Origin: Blastomyces gilchristii SLH14081
Taxonomy: Eukaryota; Ascomycota; Eurotiomycetes; Onygenales; Ajellomycetaceae
Direction: 5' to 3'
Assembly (NCBI RefSeq): GCF_000003855.2
Contig: NW_003101682.1
Location: 7,709,401 to 7,750,251, forward strand
Length of the DNA: 40,851 nt
Shown: piece by piece, positions 23,341 to 35,075 of the stretch
How positions within the stretch are numbered: position 1 is the first letter of the stretch
Layout: every line of letters begins with the position of its first letter
Position numbers and translations under genes: made by a program
The notes under the pieces: model-generated
The model's input: only the letters and a program-made list of their open reading frames with translations
What the model was told of the DNA's origin: nothing
The model's database searches: none

Positions 23341-25130
23341 GAAATATTACTTAAAACTTCTAATTTTTCTCAAAGAGTTTTTTAGAGATAATCTTATAGT
23401 GATAAGTTAGTGTCTTATAAACTCTGTAGCACTCTTCTTCTATTTTCTTTTAAAGAGTTTTTTAGAAGTTTAATAAGACTATACAAGTTCAAATTTCTGA
23501 AGCAGTTAAAGAAAAGAAATATTTGAAATTAATAAAGATTAATATTATTAATGCACAGACTGCTATTATTCTAATAGAACTACAGTCTGTAAAAAAAGTC
23601 AAAAGAAGAATATCAAGATCTACTTATTAATAACCTTACTCTTATCAAACTCATTCTTCATTATTAAAGTCTCTGATATTAGTATCTTTATCTGCTGTGA
23701 AGTTAGTACTGTAGTGCTGCAGAAGAGTATAAGAGATATATAAAGTGTTAATTTATTAATTTACAAAGCATCTCAGTTATCTACTTTAATTAAAGTGAGA
23801 TTCTCTTTAATTAGTGATTAATCTTTATAATGCTTTTAATAGTGATACTGACTAATCTCTTCTTCTTAAGACTGGTCATTCTGAGGTGTTTTTTTATCTC
23901 AGAGATTCACATTTTCATCTTCTTTTATAGATGAGTAAGAGAGATTTTCTCAGTCTTAACAGAATTCATCAGTACTTAAAGCTCTGAGACTCTTACTCTG
24001 TACTGCTTAAGTATCTGAACTTCTTGTCAGAACTGATATAATATCTTCTTGTAGAGTAGTTAATACTTACAGAGAGATAAAAGTCATTATTACAGATATA
24101 ACAGAAATAACACAAGTAAAAGAAGAGATAAGTGTATAAAATTCCTTCTTTCTTCAGCTGCTTAGTATAGTGTAGATATGTGATAATGTTAGTCAGAGAC
24201 TGTATCAGAGCCTCTTCACAGAGAGAAGATAAAGAAACTGTGAAATTCTACAGACTTAACTCAGCAGCATTCTGAGTAGAGCTCAGATAAATTATGAAAG
24301 AGAAACTATAGATTAAACTCTTCTGAGTCACTGTCTCTGAAATTAAGCTCTCTCTGAGATTCTCCTCAAATGATCACCCAGGGTCATACATCACTGTGTT
24401 AATTGAGAGAGAAGACAGTATCACAGTAGCAGTAGAGAGAGTAGAAGAAGAATCAGATACTGTTGAATTAATTAGCAGAAGAGATAATATCTCACTGCAA
24501 GGTACAGCTTCTATTACCACGGCTGTAAGAGATATAGAAGAAGAAGAAGAAGATGTGATAATGAGAGTAATGCTTCTGTGATTCATCAACACTGCTCTCT
24601 CTGTCTTCAACCTGGCTTTCTTAATAGTTACAGAGACTGCAGCCACATCACAAAGACATTTTATTACTAGAAAATGTCAGAATAAGTCCCTTATTATCTT
24701 TCAAGAATGATGCTCTCATACACTCACTATTAGAGATAAGAAGAGAGGGAAGAAAAATGTATCATAGAGAGAAAGAATTGTTTCAAAAAATCCTGTCACT
24801 ACTATTAGCTTTGTCTCTAAAACACATTACTTTTGTAAGGAATTTTATATATGAAATGAGAATATAATAAGAGATCTGTAAGTTACTTATTAACTATATT
24901 TTTTATATTTTAAATCAATATATAAGGAATTCAGTTATTATATATTTAATTTAAATAAAGATGAGAAAAAGAAGATCTATACAGTTAGCAGAGAAACTCA
25001 TCTATTTCTTTATATTATGCACAGTATATATACTATCAAATCAGTTGATAACTGTTATTATATAATAAAGATAATTTCTAATCTGATAATCTTAAGAGAA
25101 TCAGAACTATACTCTTAAAGAGAAGAATAT
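23341..25130. other. GypB region between chromodomain and 3' LTR; no gene identified
   Basis: 1.8 kb of element interior. It holds a 15-bp direct repeat AAAGAGTTTTTTAGA (23,372-23,386 and 23,452-23,466). A stretch at 24,374-24,646 is open on both strands (90 aa minus, Ser/Thr/Val-rich; 61 aa plus, Glu-rich) and is less AT-rich, with a few CC and CG left. Fungal gypsy elements sometimes carry an extra antisense ORF here, but I see no motif that proves one. A purine-rich stretch (AAAGAGAAGAAT) just before 25,131 fits the polypurine tract. Confidence 0.4.
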
Positions 25131-25674
25131 TATTATATTTTTAATCATGTTAAGACTCTGTTATAGTTTCACACAGCTTATTACTTTTCTGTGAATAATT
25201 TCATTCATCTTACAAGGTGTTTGAACTGATTTTAAATCACTCTATGATATTATTCAGATGTAATATAGAAAGATCTGATTGATAGATATAAGAATCTCAC
25301 TTCTATATAAGATCAGTAGATTACTCTTTCATAGTAGTGAGTCACTGCTGAGGTATCACTTCAGCTATTCTCACTCATAAAATAGCAGAGAACTATTCAC
25401 TCATTATCTATATAAAATAGCTAGATACTGGCTTCTGATTAAAGAAGTCAGTGATTCATTTTTTCTTCTACTGATAATATATATTAAGAGTTACTGCAAA
25501 CCTCATGCAATCTTCTTAGTATACTCAGTACTATATCTATGATATTCTTGCAATAACTCTGTAGCTGATGAGCTTGCTATTCAAGCAAGATAGTCAGGCT
25601 TACTTATACAGCTTCTCAACAACTATCTATGTGACGCCGCTGACTAGTCATTACTTCGGTTACGCTACGTTACA
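25131..25674 (+). repeat. GypB 3' LTR
   Basis: 544 bp, from TATTATAT (TGTCACGC in the 5' copy, changed by transitions) to CTACGTTACA. It is followed by TSD AAAGA (25,675-25,679). It contains the empty site of the hAT-like element at 25,334-25,341. Its last 60 bp keep CpG (GACGCCGCTG, TTCGGTTACGCTACG) whereas the matching inner end of the 5' LTR has lost them. Confidence 0.9.
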
Positions 25675-25679
25675 AAAGA

Positions 25680-26600
25680 ATACAAGTAGTTGAAATTCCT
25701 GCTTTTCAAATTAGTTATAATCTACTATCTGATGATAGTGATTATATTCTACTTTATCTCCATTCTCTTTTAGTATGAATATACAACAAAAACAATAAAA
25801 AAAGTTTAAAAACTCTTCAAAAATCACATTTATTCAAAATAATGTGAATAGACACTTAAATTGCATTTATTCTTATCTTCAAATTGTATTTGAATAAAAA
25901 GTTGATTTTATACTTCTTCAAGAATCATACCTTGATGCTGAGTAAAAGTACATTATTTCTCATTCAAGCTACTACTGCTTTTTACCTGAAAACTCCGAGA
26001 TAAAATCAAGAGTAGTGATTTATGAAAGAAAAAGATCCAGATATCAATTTAATCTAAGATTTAATATCATATCTGACTCTGATAGTCTAGTGAGTGATAT
26101 TATAGATAAAGAGAATGAGTTTAATACTATACAACTCATAAATATCTATAATGAAAAGTTATTGAAAGAAAACAACAATACCTGAATAATTAACAGATGA
26201 TTTTTAAATATAACTTTATTAAAAAACTCTATAATTGTAGAAGATTTCAATGCATATTATCTCTGATGAAATTCAGAATACAGAAGAGCAGTAAGAGTGA
26301 ATAAACTGATTAAATACACTTTTGAGTATTTAATAGATTTAGTTAACAAGTCTGATTAATAAACATTCTTTAGAAACAACATGAAATAGAAATCTATTAT
26401 AGATTTAACTTTCATATTATAAAATCTAATTGAAAAAAGACTTATAAACTGATTTATTAATTTAAATGAGATCTCAGAATCAGATCATGAGATTATTCAA
26501 TTTAATATTGAACTGAGTGAAAAATAAATAAGTGAAAATCCTCTTCTCTCTAATCAATATAACTTTGAAAAAGCTGATTGAAAAGCAGTTAAAGAAAGTA
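25680..26600 (+). pseudogene. LINE segment 2: apurinic-type endonuclease remnant
   Basis: Start of LINE ORF2. Visible motifs are VDFILLQESYL near 25,900 (family iallQEpy), IIVEDFNAYY near 26,240 (family vvGDFNAHH) and SIIDLTF near 26,400 (family SviDltl). These are metal- and DNA-contacting segments of the endonuclease that nicks the target for first-strand priming. Stops interrupt the frame. Confidence 0.78.
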
Positions 26601-28350
26601 TAAAACTGCTCAAATCTGAAAAGCAGAGTAAGCTCTATTGAAATCAGAGTCAAGATATCTCAAATGAAATACTTGAGAATAGAGTAAAGCTGATTACATC
26701 TATTCTTCTAATAAGTATTGAAGAAAATATTTCAAAGAAAAAGTCTTCTGAGTATTTCAAATCTTGATGAAATGAGAATATCACTTCTAAAAGAAAATAA
26801 TTAATCACTGCTAGAAGAGATTGAAAGAATAACTTAATATCTGATAAAGAGTTCAAAGCTATCAGAAATAAATATTTTTCAGATATTAAAAGAGTAAAAA
26901 CAGACTGCTGAAACAAATTTCTTGAAGAAGTATAAGAGAAAGAAGTTTGTAAAGTCTTTAACTATACTAAAATAAGAAGTGTAGTAAAACTTTCAATCTT
27001 AGAATATAAGTTTCAGAATACATTATATACAGCAAACTCTTGTGAAAAAAAATATCAAGCTTTTATAAGAATTCACTTTCAAAATTCATCAGATTCAGAA
27101 GAAGAGAATATATTATTTCACAAATATATTAATAAGAATAACTGGGAATAATCTGACCTTATACATGATGAACTAGAGTTAGTTATTTTCTCAAGTTCAA
27201 TTAAAACTACTGCAGAGCCTAATTCAATTAATAACTTGATTATTCAAAATACATATTTCTACTTGAAGAATGAATATTTTGAGCTCTTTTTCAATCTCTT
27301 AAAAAATAGTTATTATTCTGAATGCTGAAGAGAAGCCACTAGAGTAATCCTTGCAAAACCTAATAGAAAAGCTTCAATTTCTAAGTTATATAGAGTAATA
27401 TCTCTATTGAACTATCCGAAAAAGATTTTAGCAAAGATAATAGTTACTAGACTATCTTTTATAAGCTCTACTAGTGATTCTCTTCTATTTAATGAATAAA
27501 TGAAAGATAGAAAACAATGTTCTGCAATTAACACTGTTCTTTCAGTTATTCATAACATTTAAATAACAAAGCATGAAGATCTGATCTCAACTGTAGTTTT
27601 TATTAATATAAAAGATGCATTTGATTATATTTCAAAGTCAAAGATTATTCAAACTTTGAAGATGTTAAATTATCACTTTCTCTAATAAAATGAGTTAACT
27701 GTTTTATATTCAAAAGAATTATATAATTATTCTTTGATAAAATGAAATAAGATAAGACTGAGATAAAAATAGAAGTACTGTAAAAATCTTCAATCTCAAA
27801 TATTTTATTTGCAATATATACTGCATATCTATTCAAGAATAGAGAAATCACAATAGTGAGATCTTCAAGCTATGTGAATAATATTCATCTAGTCTACAGT
27901 TTAAAAGAACTATCAAGACAGAAAGACTATTAAATAGCATAATCAGACTATTAAATACAGAGAGAGATCTATTCTTTCAGATTATAAGATAGTTATACAT
28001 AGTCTGTATCATCTCTGTAGCTTCTTATAAAGTTCAAGTTTGATAAAATAATCAAGAAAATTTTACTGAACTCTTTCAAAGTCTGCAAAACAGTGCTTTG
28101 AGAAAAATTCTGAGAGTATTCAAATCATCTTCTATTAAAGTAATGAAAAATGAAGCTTTAATTCTCTCTTCTACTATTAGATGTGAAAAGGCCTGTATAA
28201 ACTATACTCTGAGAGTCATAAAGATGAGCTTAAATTATATAATCAGAGAAAGAGTCTCTTCTTCATTTTTATTAATTAACTCAGAAAATGAACTGAATTG
28301 AAATAGATTTCTTAATTGAAATGAAAATAATATTTCAAAGAAAATACTCT
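26601..28350 (+). pseudogene. LINE segment 2: reverse transcriptase remnant
   Basis: LINE RT with KPNRKASISKLYRVISLLN near 27,360 (family KpnKpdys.pksyRPIsLLn), FINIKDAFDYISK near 27,600 (family lDvkgAFDnVs) and the catalytic box as YVNNI near 27,870 (YVDDI with both Asp to Asn). The open stretch 28,098-28,301 matches the region after the palm (LRKILRVFKSSSIKVMKNEA), typical of Tad/I-like fungal LINEs. Not functional. Confidence 0.82.
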
Positions 28351-29500
28351 CTCAACTATACAGACTATATTCACTAATTAAACAGCAATTTTCTTTATTA
28401 AATGTTGAGAAAATTGATTATAAGAAGATATCTCTCTGAAGAGAAAAGATAAAATCTCTCATAGACTTACAAATAAGTGAACAATCTAAAGAGAGAGAAT
28501 ACAAACAGTATTTGAATAAGATCTCTACAATAAATATAAAAGACTCTATTCTGATTTACTCAGATGACTTAAAAAATAAGAATTTGAACAGATTAGATGC
28601 AGACATTACTTATACTAAAGATAATATCAATTTTATCTTAAATTTCTGAAATTTAGACTGTGACTCTGAAGTCTTTAATGCTGAAATATTTGCAATAGTG
28701 AAAGCTTTCAAACTTATTAAAATAAAATCTTATAAAAGAGAAAATAGTTTAAAAGAGATATGAATATTCTCTGATAGTTAAGCAGCTTTAAAAAGACTTA
28801 GAAATAGTCAGATTTATAATGATTAAATGAATCTTGAACTGATTTTAAATTCTCTTATAAAAGTTTAAAAGAGAAGTATATTAAAACTGATAATTTATCT
28901 GCACTGAGTTCCTGCTTATATGAATATTCATGACAATGAATTGACGAATTCAGCTGTAAAAAAGCGTGCAGAATTAAGTAGATCTATTCAAAAAACAGTG
29001 TTTAAATTTTTTATAAAGAGAAAGATAAAAGTATCTTGTTTAAATAAGTGAAATAAAAGCTGACAGAAACAAAAGAAGAGTATATAGTTATTCAAGATTT
29101 GAAACAAAACTCAAGTGAAAATCTGGTATAATTAAATGTAAAAAGAAAATATTCTCATCTATAATTCAGCTGAAACTAGAACATGATTATTTAAAATCTT
29201 ATATAAAGATTTGATAATAGATTTGATTCAACACAATGCTCATTCTGCAATATAAGTGAAAATCCTGAGTATAATGTAATGTATTATGCATTATACAACA
29301 GTCTCAGAGCTAGATTGAAAGAGAAGTATGATTTAAATCAATTCAATATAAGGTTCTTATTCTCAACTGAGACAGGAATTAAATACTTAATAGACTTTCT
29401 ATCAGAAACTCAAGCAGCTATAAGAAAATGACTGAATTCAGAAATATCTGAATATGAAGAGATGAAAATTAATCAGATATAGTTGATTAAAACAGCTATA
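28351..29500 (+). pseudogene. LINE segment 2: RNase H and C-terminal remnant
   Basis: An RNase H signature near 28,890-28,990 reads H*VPAYMNIHDNELTNSAVKK (family WVPaHmgi.GNE.AD..Ak). A C-terminal Cys-rich segment near 29,240 (CSFCNISENPEYNVMY) fits the usual C-x2-C...H..C tail of such LINEs. An RNase H domain after the RT supports an I/Tad-type LINE. The coding part ends near 29,480. Confidence 0.78.
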
Positions 29501-29856
29501 CAGTATTTTTTAATATTTTTATTTTATTATAGTCTCTCTTTACTTTATTTTTTCTTCTCTGTTCTTTTCTATCTACTTATTTACTGTATCTATCTTTAGG
29601 ACTTTGTTCTCTTTTCTTTTGTCATGATATTTCTAAATGATTTCAAAGTATCAGAAGGTGTTAAAATACTGTAATTTATAAAGAGTTTTTATAGTCTGAG
29701 CTGGAATTTTCTGATTTTGCATATCTGAAATTGATAAATGTATAATAGTTGACTTTACAGATATTTGAAAAACTCTGAGAACTAAAAGTTTTCAGGTAGA
29801 TGTTATAGTCTCTGACTGTATACATCTATAAAAGAATAATAATAATAATAATAATA
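29501..29856 (+). mobile_element. LINE 3' untranslated region and AAT tail
   Basis: Non-coding 3' end of the LINE. It ends in eight AAT units (29,835-29,858) next to the TSD ATCTGCACACTC. The end AAAGAATAATAAT is shared with the SINE 3' end. Confidence 0.75.
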
Positions 29857-29868
29857 ATCTGCACACTC

Positions 29869-30966
29869 TTATAAATAGTATAAGAATTCAGTATCTTCTT
29901 CAAAAGCTCTTATATCTTCAGTTAGAAGTATTTTCTTATAAGTAACTTATTAATTCTAGTATCTGTAAAATAATCTACTAGAGAAGAGTTATGATATCTT
30001 TTAATAAGTTTTATACATAGAAATTTATTTATAATTAAATAAATCTGACTCTCTCTTTATAAGAGATTATTTAAGTCTCTTCAATTCTTTGTTTCTGCAG
30101 AATTAATCTTTGCTATAAGAAGTTGTTAAATATACTGTATATATTCATTCTTCAGCTACAGTTCTGATAATCTGAATAGAAGATCTTATAAAGACTTATA
30201 CTTTGTTTTTCTCTACATCAAACCTTCTACAGAACTTCTCAAAGTATATAAATTCTTCAGATTATAGATACTCTCTCTGAGAATTCTCACCCAGATTCTC
30301 AGAGTATTGACTCGCAGTATTATAGAAAGAAGTTGTACAGACTTCTTCTCTCTCTTCTCTCTCTTTTCTTATAAGAGATTGAGAGAGTCTTTAATTAATC
30401 TCTTTATAATACTTAGTCAGACTATTCTATAAAGCTTTTCTATCTTCTCTAATCTCTCTATATTTATTACTCTGACTTTTTTAATATAGTCAGATCTGTA
30501 AGAGAGTCTGCTCACTAAGTTCTTAATTCTCTGAAAATATACTCTATCTTAAATCAGAATTCACTCAGTTTCTGAGCTTAGTTAATCTATCACTGTAAAA
30601 GTTTCTTAATTAAGATAAACTCTTATAAGCTATTATAATCAGTTTTACTAGTAATTACTATTATAAGATACTTGAAGTAGTAATATCAGTAATAGAAGAA
30701 TTTCACTATTATAAGAAGTTTCTAATTATGAATATTATAGTTAATCTTCATAGATTGCATCTTTTGTAAGAAAAAGACTACTGAAACTCAGTTCTCATTT
30801 AACTATAGTTATGAGACTATTTCTGAAATTGTAAAGAAGAAAATATCTGTCTTTAATCAGATTAAGAGTAAGAAATTAAAGTGAAATAGTATCACTGTAT
30901 CTAGAAATATCTACTTCAATCTTATAAAGACTCTGTGAGCTTTTAAAATAAGAAAGTTCTTACAAC
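29869..30966 (-). pseudogene. GypA copy 1, RNase H side segment
   Basis: Colinear with about 15,406-16,495 of GypA copy 2, continuing element copy 1 from 3161 across the LINE. No frame remains open. It is interrupted at 30,967 by the third hAT-like element. Confidence 0.8.
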
Positions 30967-31470
30967 TAGACTGACCGTGTGACCGTGTCTGAGATCAGAA
31001 TCAGATTTTTTGATAGTTTCATTATCAATTCAACTGATCTCATTACACGGTTTTAACATTAGATAGTAGTCTCATACTGTCTCAGCGAGACTTACTGTCT
31101 ACTCTTATCACATTTTTTCAATGAGATCATAATTTCCAGTTCTCAATTTAAATTATTTTTATTGCTTTAAATGACTTTAAATCTTATTTGAGTGTTATCA
31201 AAAAGCATTACTTTTTAAAAAATTAAAAATAGTCTAAAAAAACCTTAAAATGTCTAAAAATAGTAACTTTATGCTAAGAATGAGATTAAATGAAATTAAA
31301 TGAGATCACTTTCTCATTTTTTTCAAGTCATGATTTCATTTTCAGATCTGATATATAGTCACTTTACATGTTTTTTAATGCCTAGTCTCAGCGGCATTCA
31401 TGCTAAGAAATGTATGAGACCAGATCAAATGAAATTAAATGTGAAATTCATGATCTCAGTGATCAGTCTA
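30967..31470 (+). mobile_element. hAT-like non-autonomous element, copy 3 (complete)
   Basis: 504 bp, TAGACTGACC...TGATCAGTCTA, flanked by a perfect 8-bp TSD CTTACAAC (30,959-30,966 and 31,471-31,478). The unoccupied site is at 16,495-16,502 in GypA copy 2 (CTTATAGT, differing only by transitions). Same orientation as copy 2. Its 3' end has lost the CpG sites still present in copy 2 (CCGGCGGCC against CTCAGTGATC). Confidence 0.9.
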
Positions 31471-31478
31471 CTTACAAC

Positions 31479-32378
31479 TCTCTCTTCTTAACAATCTTTT
31501 TATTCTTTATTTATAAGATAACTTCTTTTTATTTTCACTCTGCAGCATATCTGTAAGAGTTAAGAAGATTCTTATAAATATAAAGATAAACTATCTATAG
31601 AAATTCACAAAACTCAGAAACATCTGAGTTTTATAAATACTAGTTAACTTCAGTTATAATAGAATAGTCTTAATTTATAAAGATTTCATCTGAATATTAT
31701 CTGCAGTAATTACATATTCTAGAACATTAATCTAATAAGCACTGAAGTTATACTTTACAAGCTTAATATACAGTTCTGCCTCATTCAAGATCTTTACCAC
31801 AGTTTATATATACTCAGTATATTCTTTCTTCTTTATAGAGTACATTATCACATCATTCAGATATATTATTATAAAGACATTCATATATATATAAAGTATT
31901 TCATTAATGAAAGACTGAAGTACTGCAGAGAGATTTATCAACTCAAAAGTTATCACTAGATATTTAAAAAATCTCAGCATAGTTTTAAAGACAGTCTTTT
32001 ATTCATTATCAGACTGTATTCACAGCTGTATATATATATTAATTATATTCAGTTATATGAATATAATAGCTTCTGTGAGATAGTTAATCACATTCTGAAT
32101 TAGAGATAGAAAGTAGTAACTTTTTATAGTCTTAGAGTTTAAATTATAATAATTCATATATAATCTGAGATTTTTATTCTTCTTTTATACAAATATTACA
32201 GAGGCTTCTGCATAGATCTGTGAAGATCAGATATAGTTATTCTTCAGATTCTTCTTTATATAAGTCTGCAGAACTTCTGTCTTATAATAAAAGAGCTTAT
32301 AAATTGATTCTTAGAAGAGTTTCTACTCTTCTATTAAATCTATTATCAGATTCTTCTTATAGTAAGATGAAAGCTCAG
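31479..32378 (-). pseudogene. GypA copy 1, RT side segment (truncated)
   Basis: Colinear with about 16,503-17,402 of copy 2 (RT palm on the minus strand), but RIP-broken. Similarity stops near 32,378, before the gag/protease part and 5' LTR, so copy 1 is truncated or joined to other sequence there. Confidence 0.75.
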
Positions 32379-32971
32379 GTATTTTATAATTAATCACTAT
32401 ATTAAGCTCTTTGTAGATAGATATATGAATACAATCTTTAACTATTCTACAGATTATAGTATGAATAGTACATTTTTCTTTTTTAAGAAATATTGTATCA
32501 ATATTTTTATAAAAGTTGTTTATCTTTTTCAGAAACACTCTTACTTTTTACTAGAGATATTTCATTTTCTCTAAATTTATCAGTCAGTAGATTTATATTC
32601 CTTTCAAAAACATATTCTTCATTGTGATGAATGTTACTCATTTTTAAATATCTAGAAGAAGCAGAGTCATCTTAATATAAGTAATATATCTGTTACTTCA
32701 GAGTTCAGCTCAAGACTCAGAACTATCTGTTCTACTAGATAACTTATTAATAGAATAATTACTTATCATGAGAAGAATTCTGAGTTATAAGATAAGAGTG
32801 ATGTTAGTTTTTATCTGAGTATAGAATTCAATGATAAGATAATAGAAATACTTCAGAATAAAGAAAAGTAGTATTAACATTTATATTTATATGCAGAATC
32901 TGTTTATTTTCACTTAATAAATTGTTCATTATTTATCTTCTTCAGAATGCTAACTTTTAATGATAATCTGA
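32379..32971. other. Unassigned AT-rich sequence next to truncated GypA
   Basis: No similarity to the other elements in the window was found. On the minus strand a 71-codon open stretch (32,323-32,538, GTG start) crosses the GypA junction in the pol frame (INYKIPELSSYYKKN). Further up, an ATG near 32,640 opens 44 codons in another frame. Neither resembles a family I know. The right part may include a degraded LTR of the copia fragment that follows. Confidence 0.3.
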
Positions 32972-33346
32972 GCCCCGGTGACCGAATAGTTAATGCGGCC
33001 ACTCAGTAGCGCCTTGGTGTGGGAAACCAAGGTGTGTGGGTTCGAAACCCGCAGAGGATACATTAAATCCAGAACTCAAGCACCTCAGGTTGCTAATAAA
33101 TACAGAGGTGTACAAATCACTTCAATAAATCACTCTATGTTTCTGAGCTGGGAAGTTATTATCATATATATCTAATTGTCACTTCTTTGTACTTTTCTAT
33201 GTTCTTGTTATCTTGATATAGTCTCAACACCTGTATTTCCTCCTGTATAATCAACACTTAATCTGTATTTAACATCATGCAAGAACTCATCATAAGCTTC
33301 ACTTGCATATAAGTATAATGAAAGAAGAAGAATAATAATCAGAATA
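32972..33346 (+). mobile_element. tRNA-derived SINE, copy C
   Basis: 375 bp, plus orientation. Its head GCCCCGGTGACC is slightly mutated relative to copies A and B, the B box GGTTCGAAACC is intact, and the tail is an irregular AAT/AAG repeat. TSD ATAATCTGA is at 32,963-32,971 and 33,347-33,355. It has more transitions in the head (GCCACTCAGTAG against GCCACCCGGTAG), so it looks older or more exposed to RIP than copy B. Confidence 0.88.
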
Positions 33347-33355
33347 ATAATCTGA

Positions 33356-35075
33356 ATTCACTTATTTATTGCATTACAGGTAATTTTATAAATTCTATAC
33401 AGATAATACTTCAGAATCAACTCATTGTAACTGAAAGAACATAATATCTTACTACATCTATCTCTGTACAAAGCTTAAACAATACTATAAGAGATGAGTT
33501 ATAGAAATATTAGAAGAAAGTGAAATATACTCTAGATATTAAATTAGTGATTACATTTATCAGTTCTAATTATAAAGTCTAACATGTCAGTATGTGAACT
33601 AATACAGAGATTATTAATAAAACTAACATTCTATTGAAGACTTAATAAGAATCTTCTTTTACATATTATATTAATTCTGAGAAGTGAAAGATTTATTTCA
33701 AGTCTCTATATAGATATATACTATTAAGTCTTATTAGTAGTATTTAATCTACTATTGAAATCTTAGAAGCTGACAATACTACAGCTCTATAAAACAAGAT
33801 TAATATTAAATACACTACATCACTAACTGAAGAACATGTTAACATTTTCAAGAAATTAATGAGATTACAGATTAAGAACAGTGATTATCTTACTTTTCAG
33901 AGACATTTTCACTATCTTATTACTTATTATAAAAAGCTCTGTTAGAGTACTGAATATAAATATTATAATCTTTTTCTTAACAATTTATATAATTATCAAA
34001 GACTATTTATTAAGATATATCTGACTAAGTGTTTCTTCACTGATTAAGAACTCATTGTCAATATTAATATCAATAATTTAATAAAGTAACTGATTAATTA
34101 TACATTTAAGAAGATTATCAGTGAATTAAAAAAGCAGGCTCACACTGATTCTGTGACTGTAAAGAAGAACAAAGACAAGAATAAAGACACAGATATACAG
34201 AAGTGTATTCACTATAAAAAAGAATAAATATACAGTTGACAGATATTTCATCTTACACTCTGATAAAAAGAGAAAGAGAAAGAACAAGAAGAATAATGAT
34301 AAAAAGAAGAAGAAGAAGAATGACTTAATAAGTTCTTAATTATCAGTAAATACAGTAATTACAAATATTAAGTTCTATTTCTCTTTCACAGTTACTGAAA
34401 AACTATTCTCTAGATCTTTATATTTAAACACATGTATAAGTCTGAATATAATAAATGAGCTTCATTCTTTTTCAAATGTTAAATCTTTTAATGATATCAT
34501 CACTGGCAATTCTGTGACTGAGAGAACAGAGTTTGTCAAGAAGATTGAGAATGTTATCTTGAAGATTGAGAATGAGAATATTAACTTGAAGAATGTTCAC
34601 TATATTTTCAATATTACAGTTAATCTGATCTTATTTAAAAAGCTTGAAGATCAGAAGTTCTGATTTACATTCTCTTTCACTATTCTCTCTTTTTTCATTT
34701 ACAGAACTCTGAATAATGTCATTTTTCATACAATTCAGACTGCTCAGAACAATATATATAAGATCACTGAATAGAAGTTCAATGAGAATTCTAATTATTT
34801 AAGCAAAGCAGTTAAGTATATTGTGATGCCTTACAAGTACAATTTTGACTCAAAAGTTGATTTTCCTGTGACTGCTGTTACTATCATTGATAATATTAAT
34901 TCTGCAGACATGAAAACACAGATATTAAAGATATCAAAAACTCTTTTAAATTAACATTACAATCTTGAATATATTCACACTGATACTATAATTACTATGA
35001 TCAAGAATCTTCATACTGAAGTCATAATTGAAGATTCTAAGACTAAGTTCTTTTACAAAGAGTGTGTCAAGACAA
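33356..35075 (+). pseudogene. Truncated Ty1/copia remnant: gag, zinc knuckle, protease, pre-integrase
   Basis: Plus-strand copia-type polyprotein, broken by stops. A degenerate zinc knuckle lies near 34,200-34,250 (KCIHYKKE...H, from C-x2-C-x4-H-x4-C). A protease-like stretch at about 34,380-34,680 includes ENINLKNVHYIFNITVNLI (family v.L.nVlyvP.l..NLiS). The His/Cys pre-integrase finger begins near 34,965 (LEYIHTDTIITMIKNLHTE...FFYKECVK). The element stops mid-domain near 35,075; integrase core, RT, RNase H and 3' LTR are missing. A possible primer-binding site follows TTACA at about 33,372-33,376 but is unconvincing. Confidence 0.6.

Noticed and set aside
24374..24646. 90-aa minus-strand open frame as a real gene
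   Set aside because: It lies inside a dead gypsy element, is low in complexity, and overlaps an equally open plus strand; reported only as a point to check.
457..35075. Mitochondrial or plasmid origin because of the extreme AT content
   Set aside because: It is made of nuclear-type retroelements with LTRs and TSDs and passes directly into nuclear genes with short spliceosomal introns.
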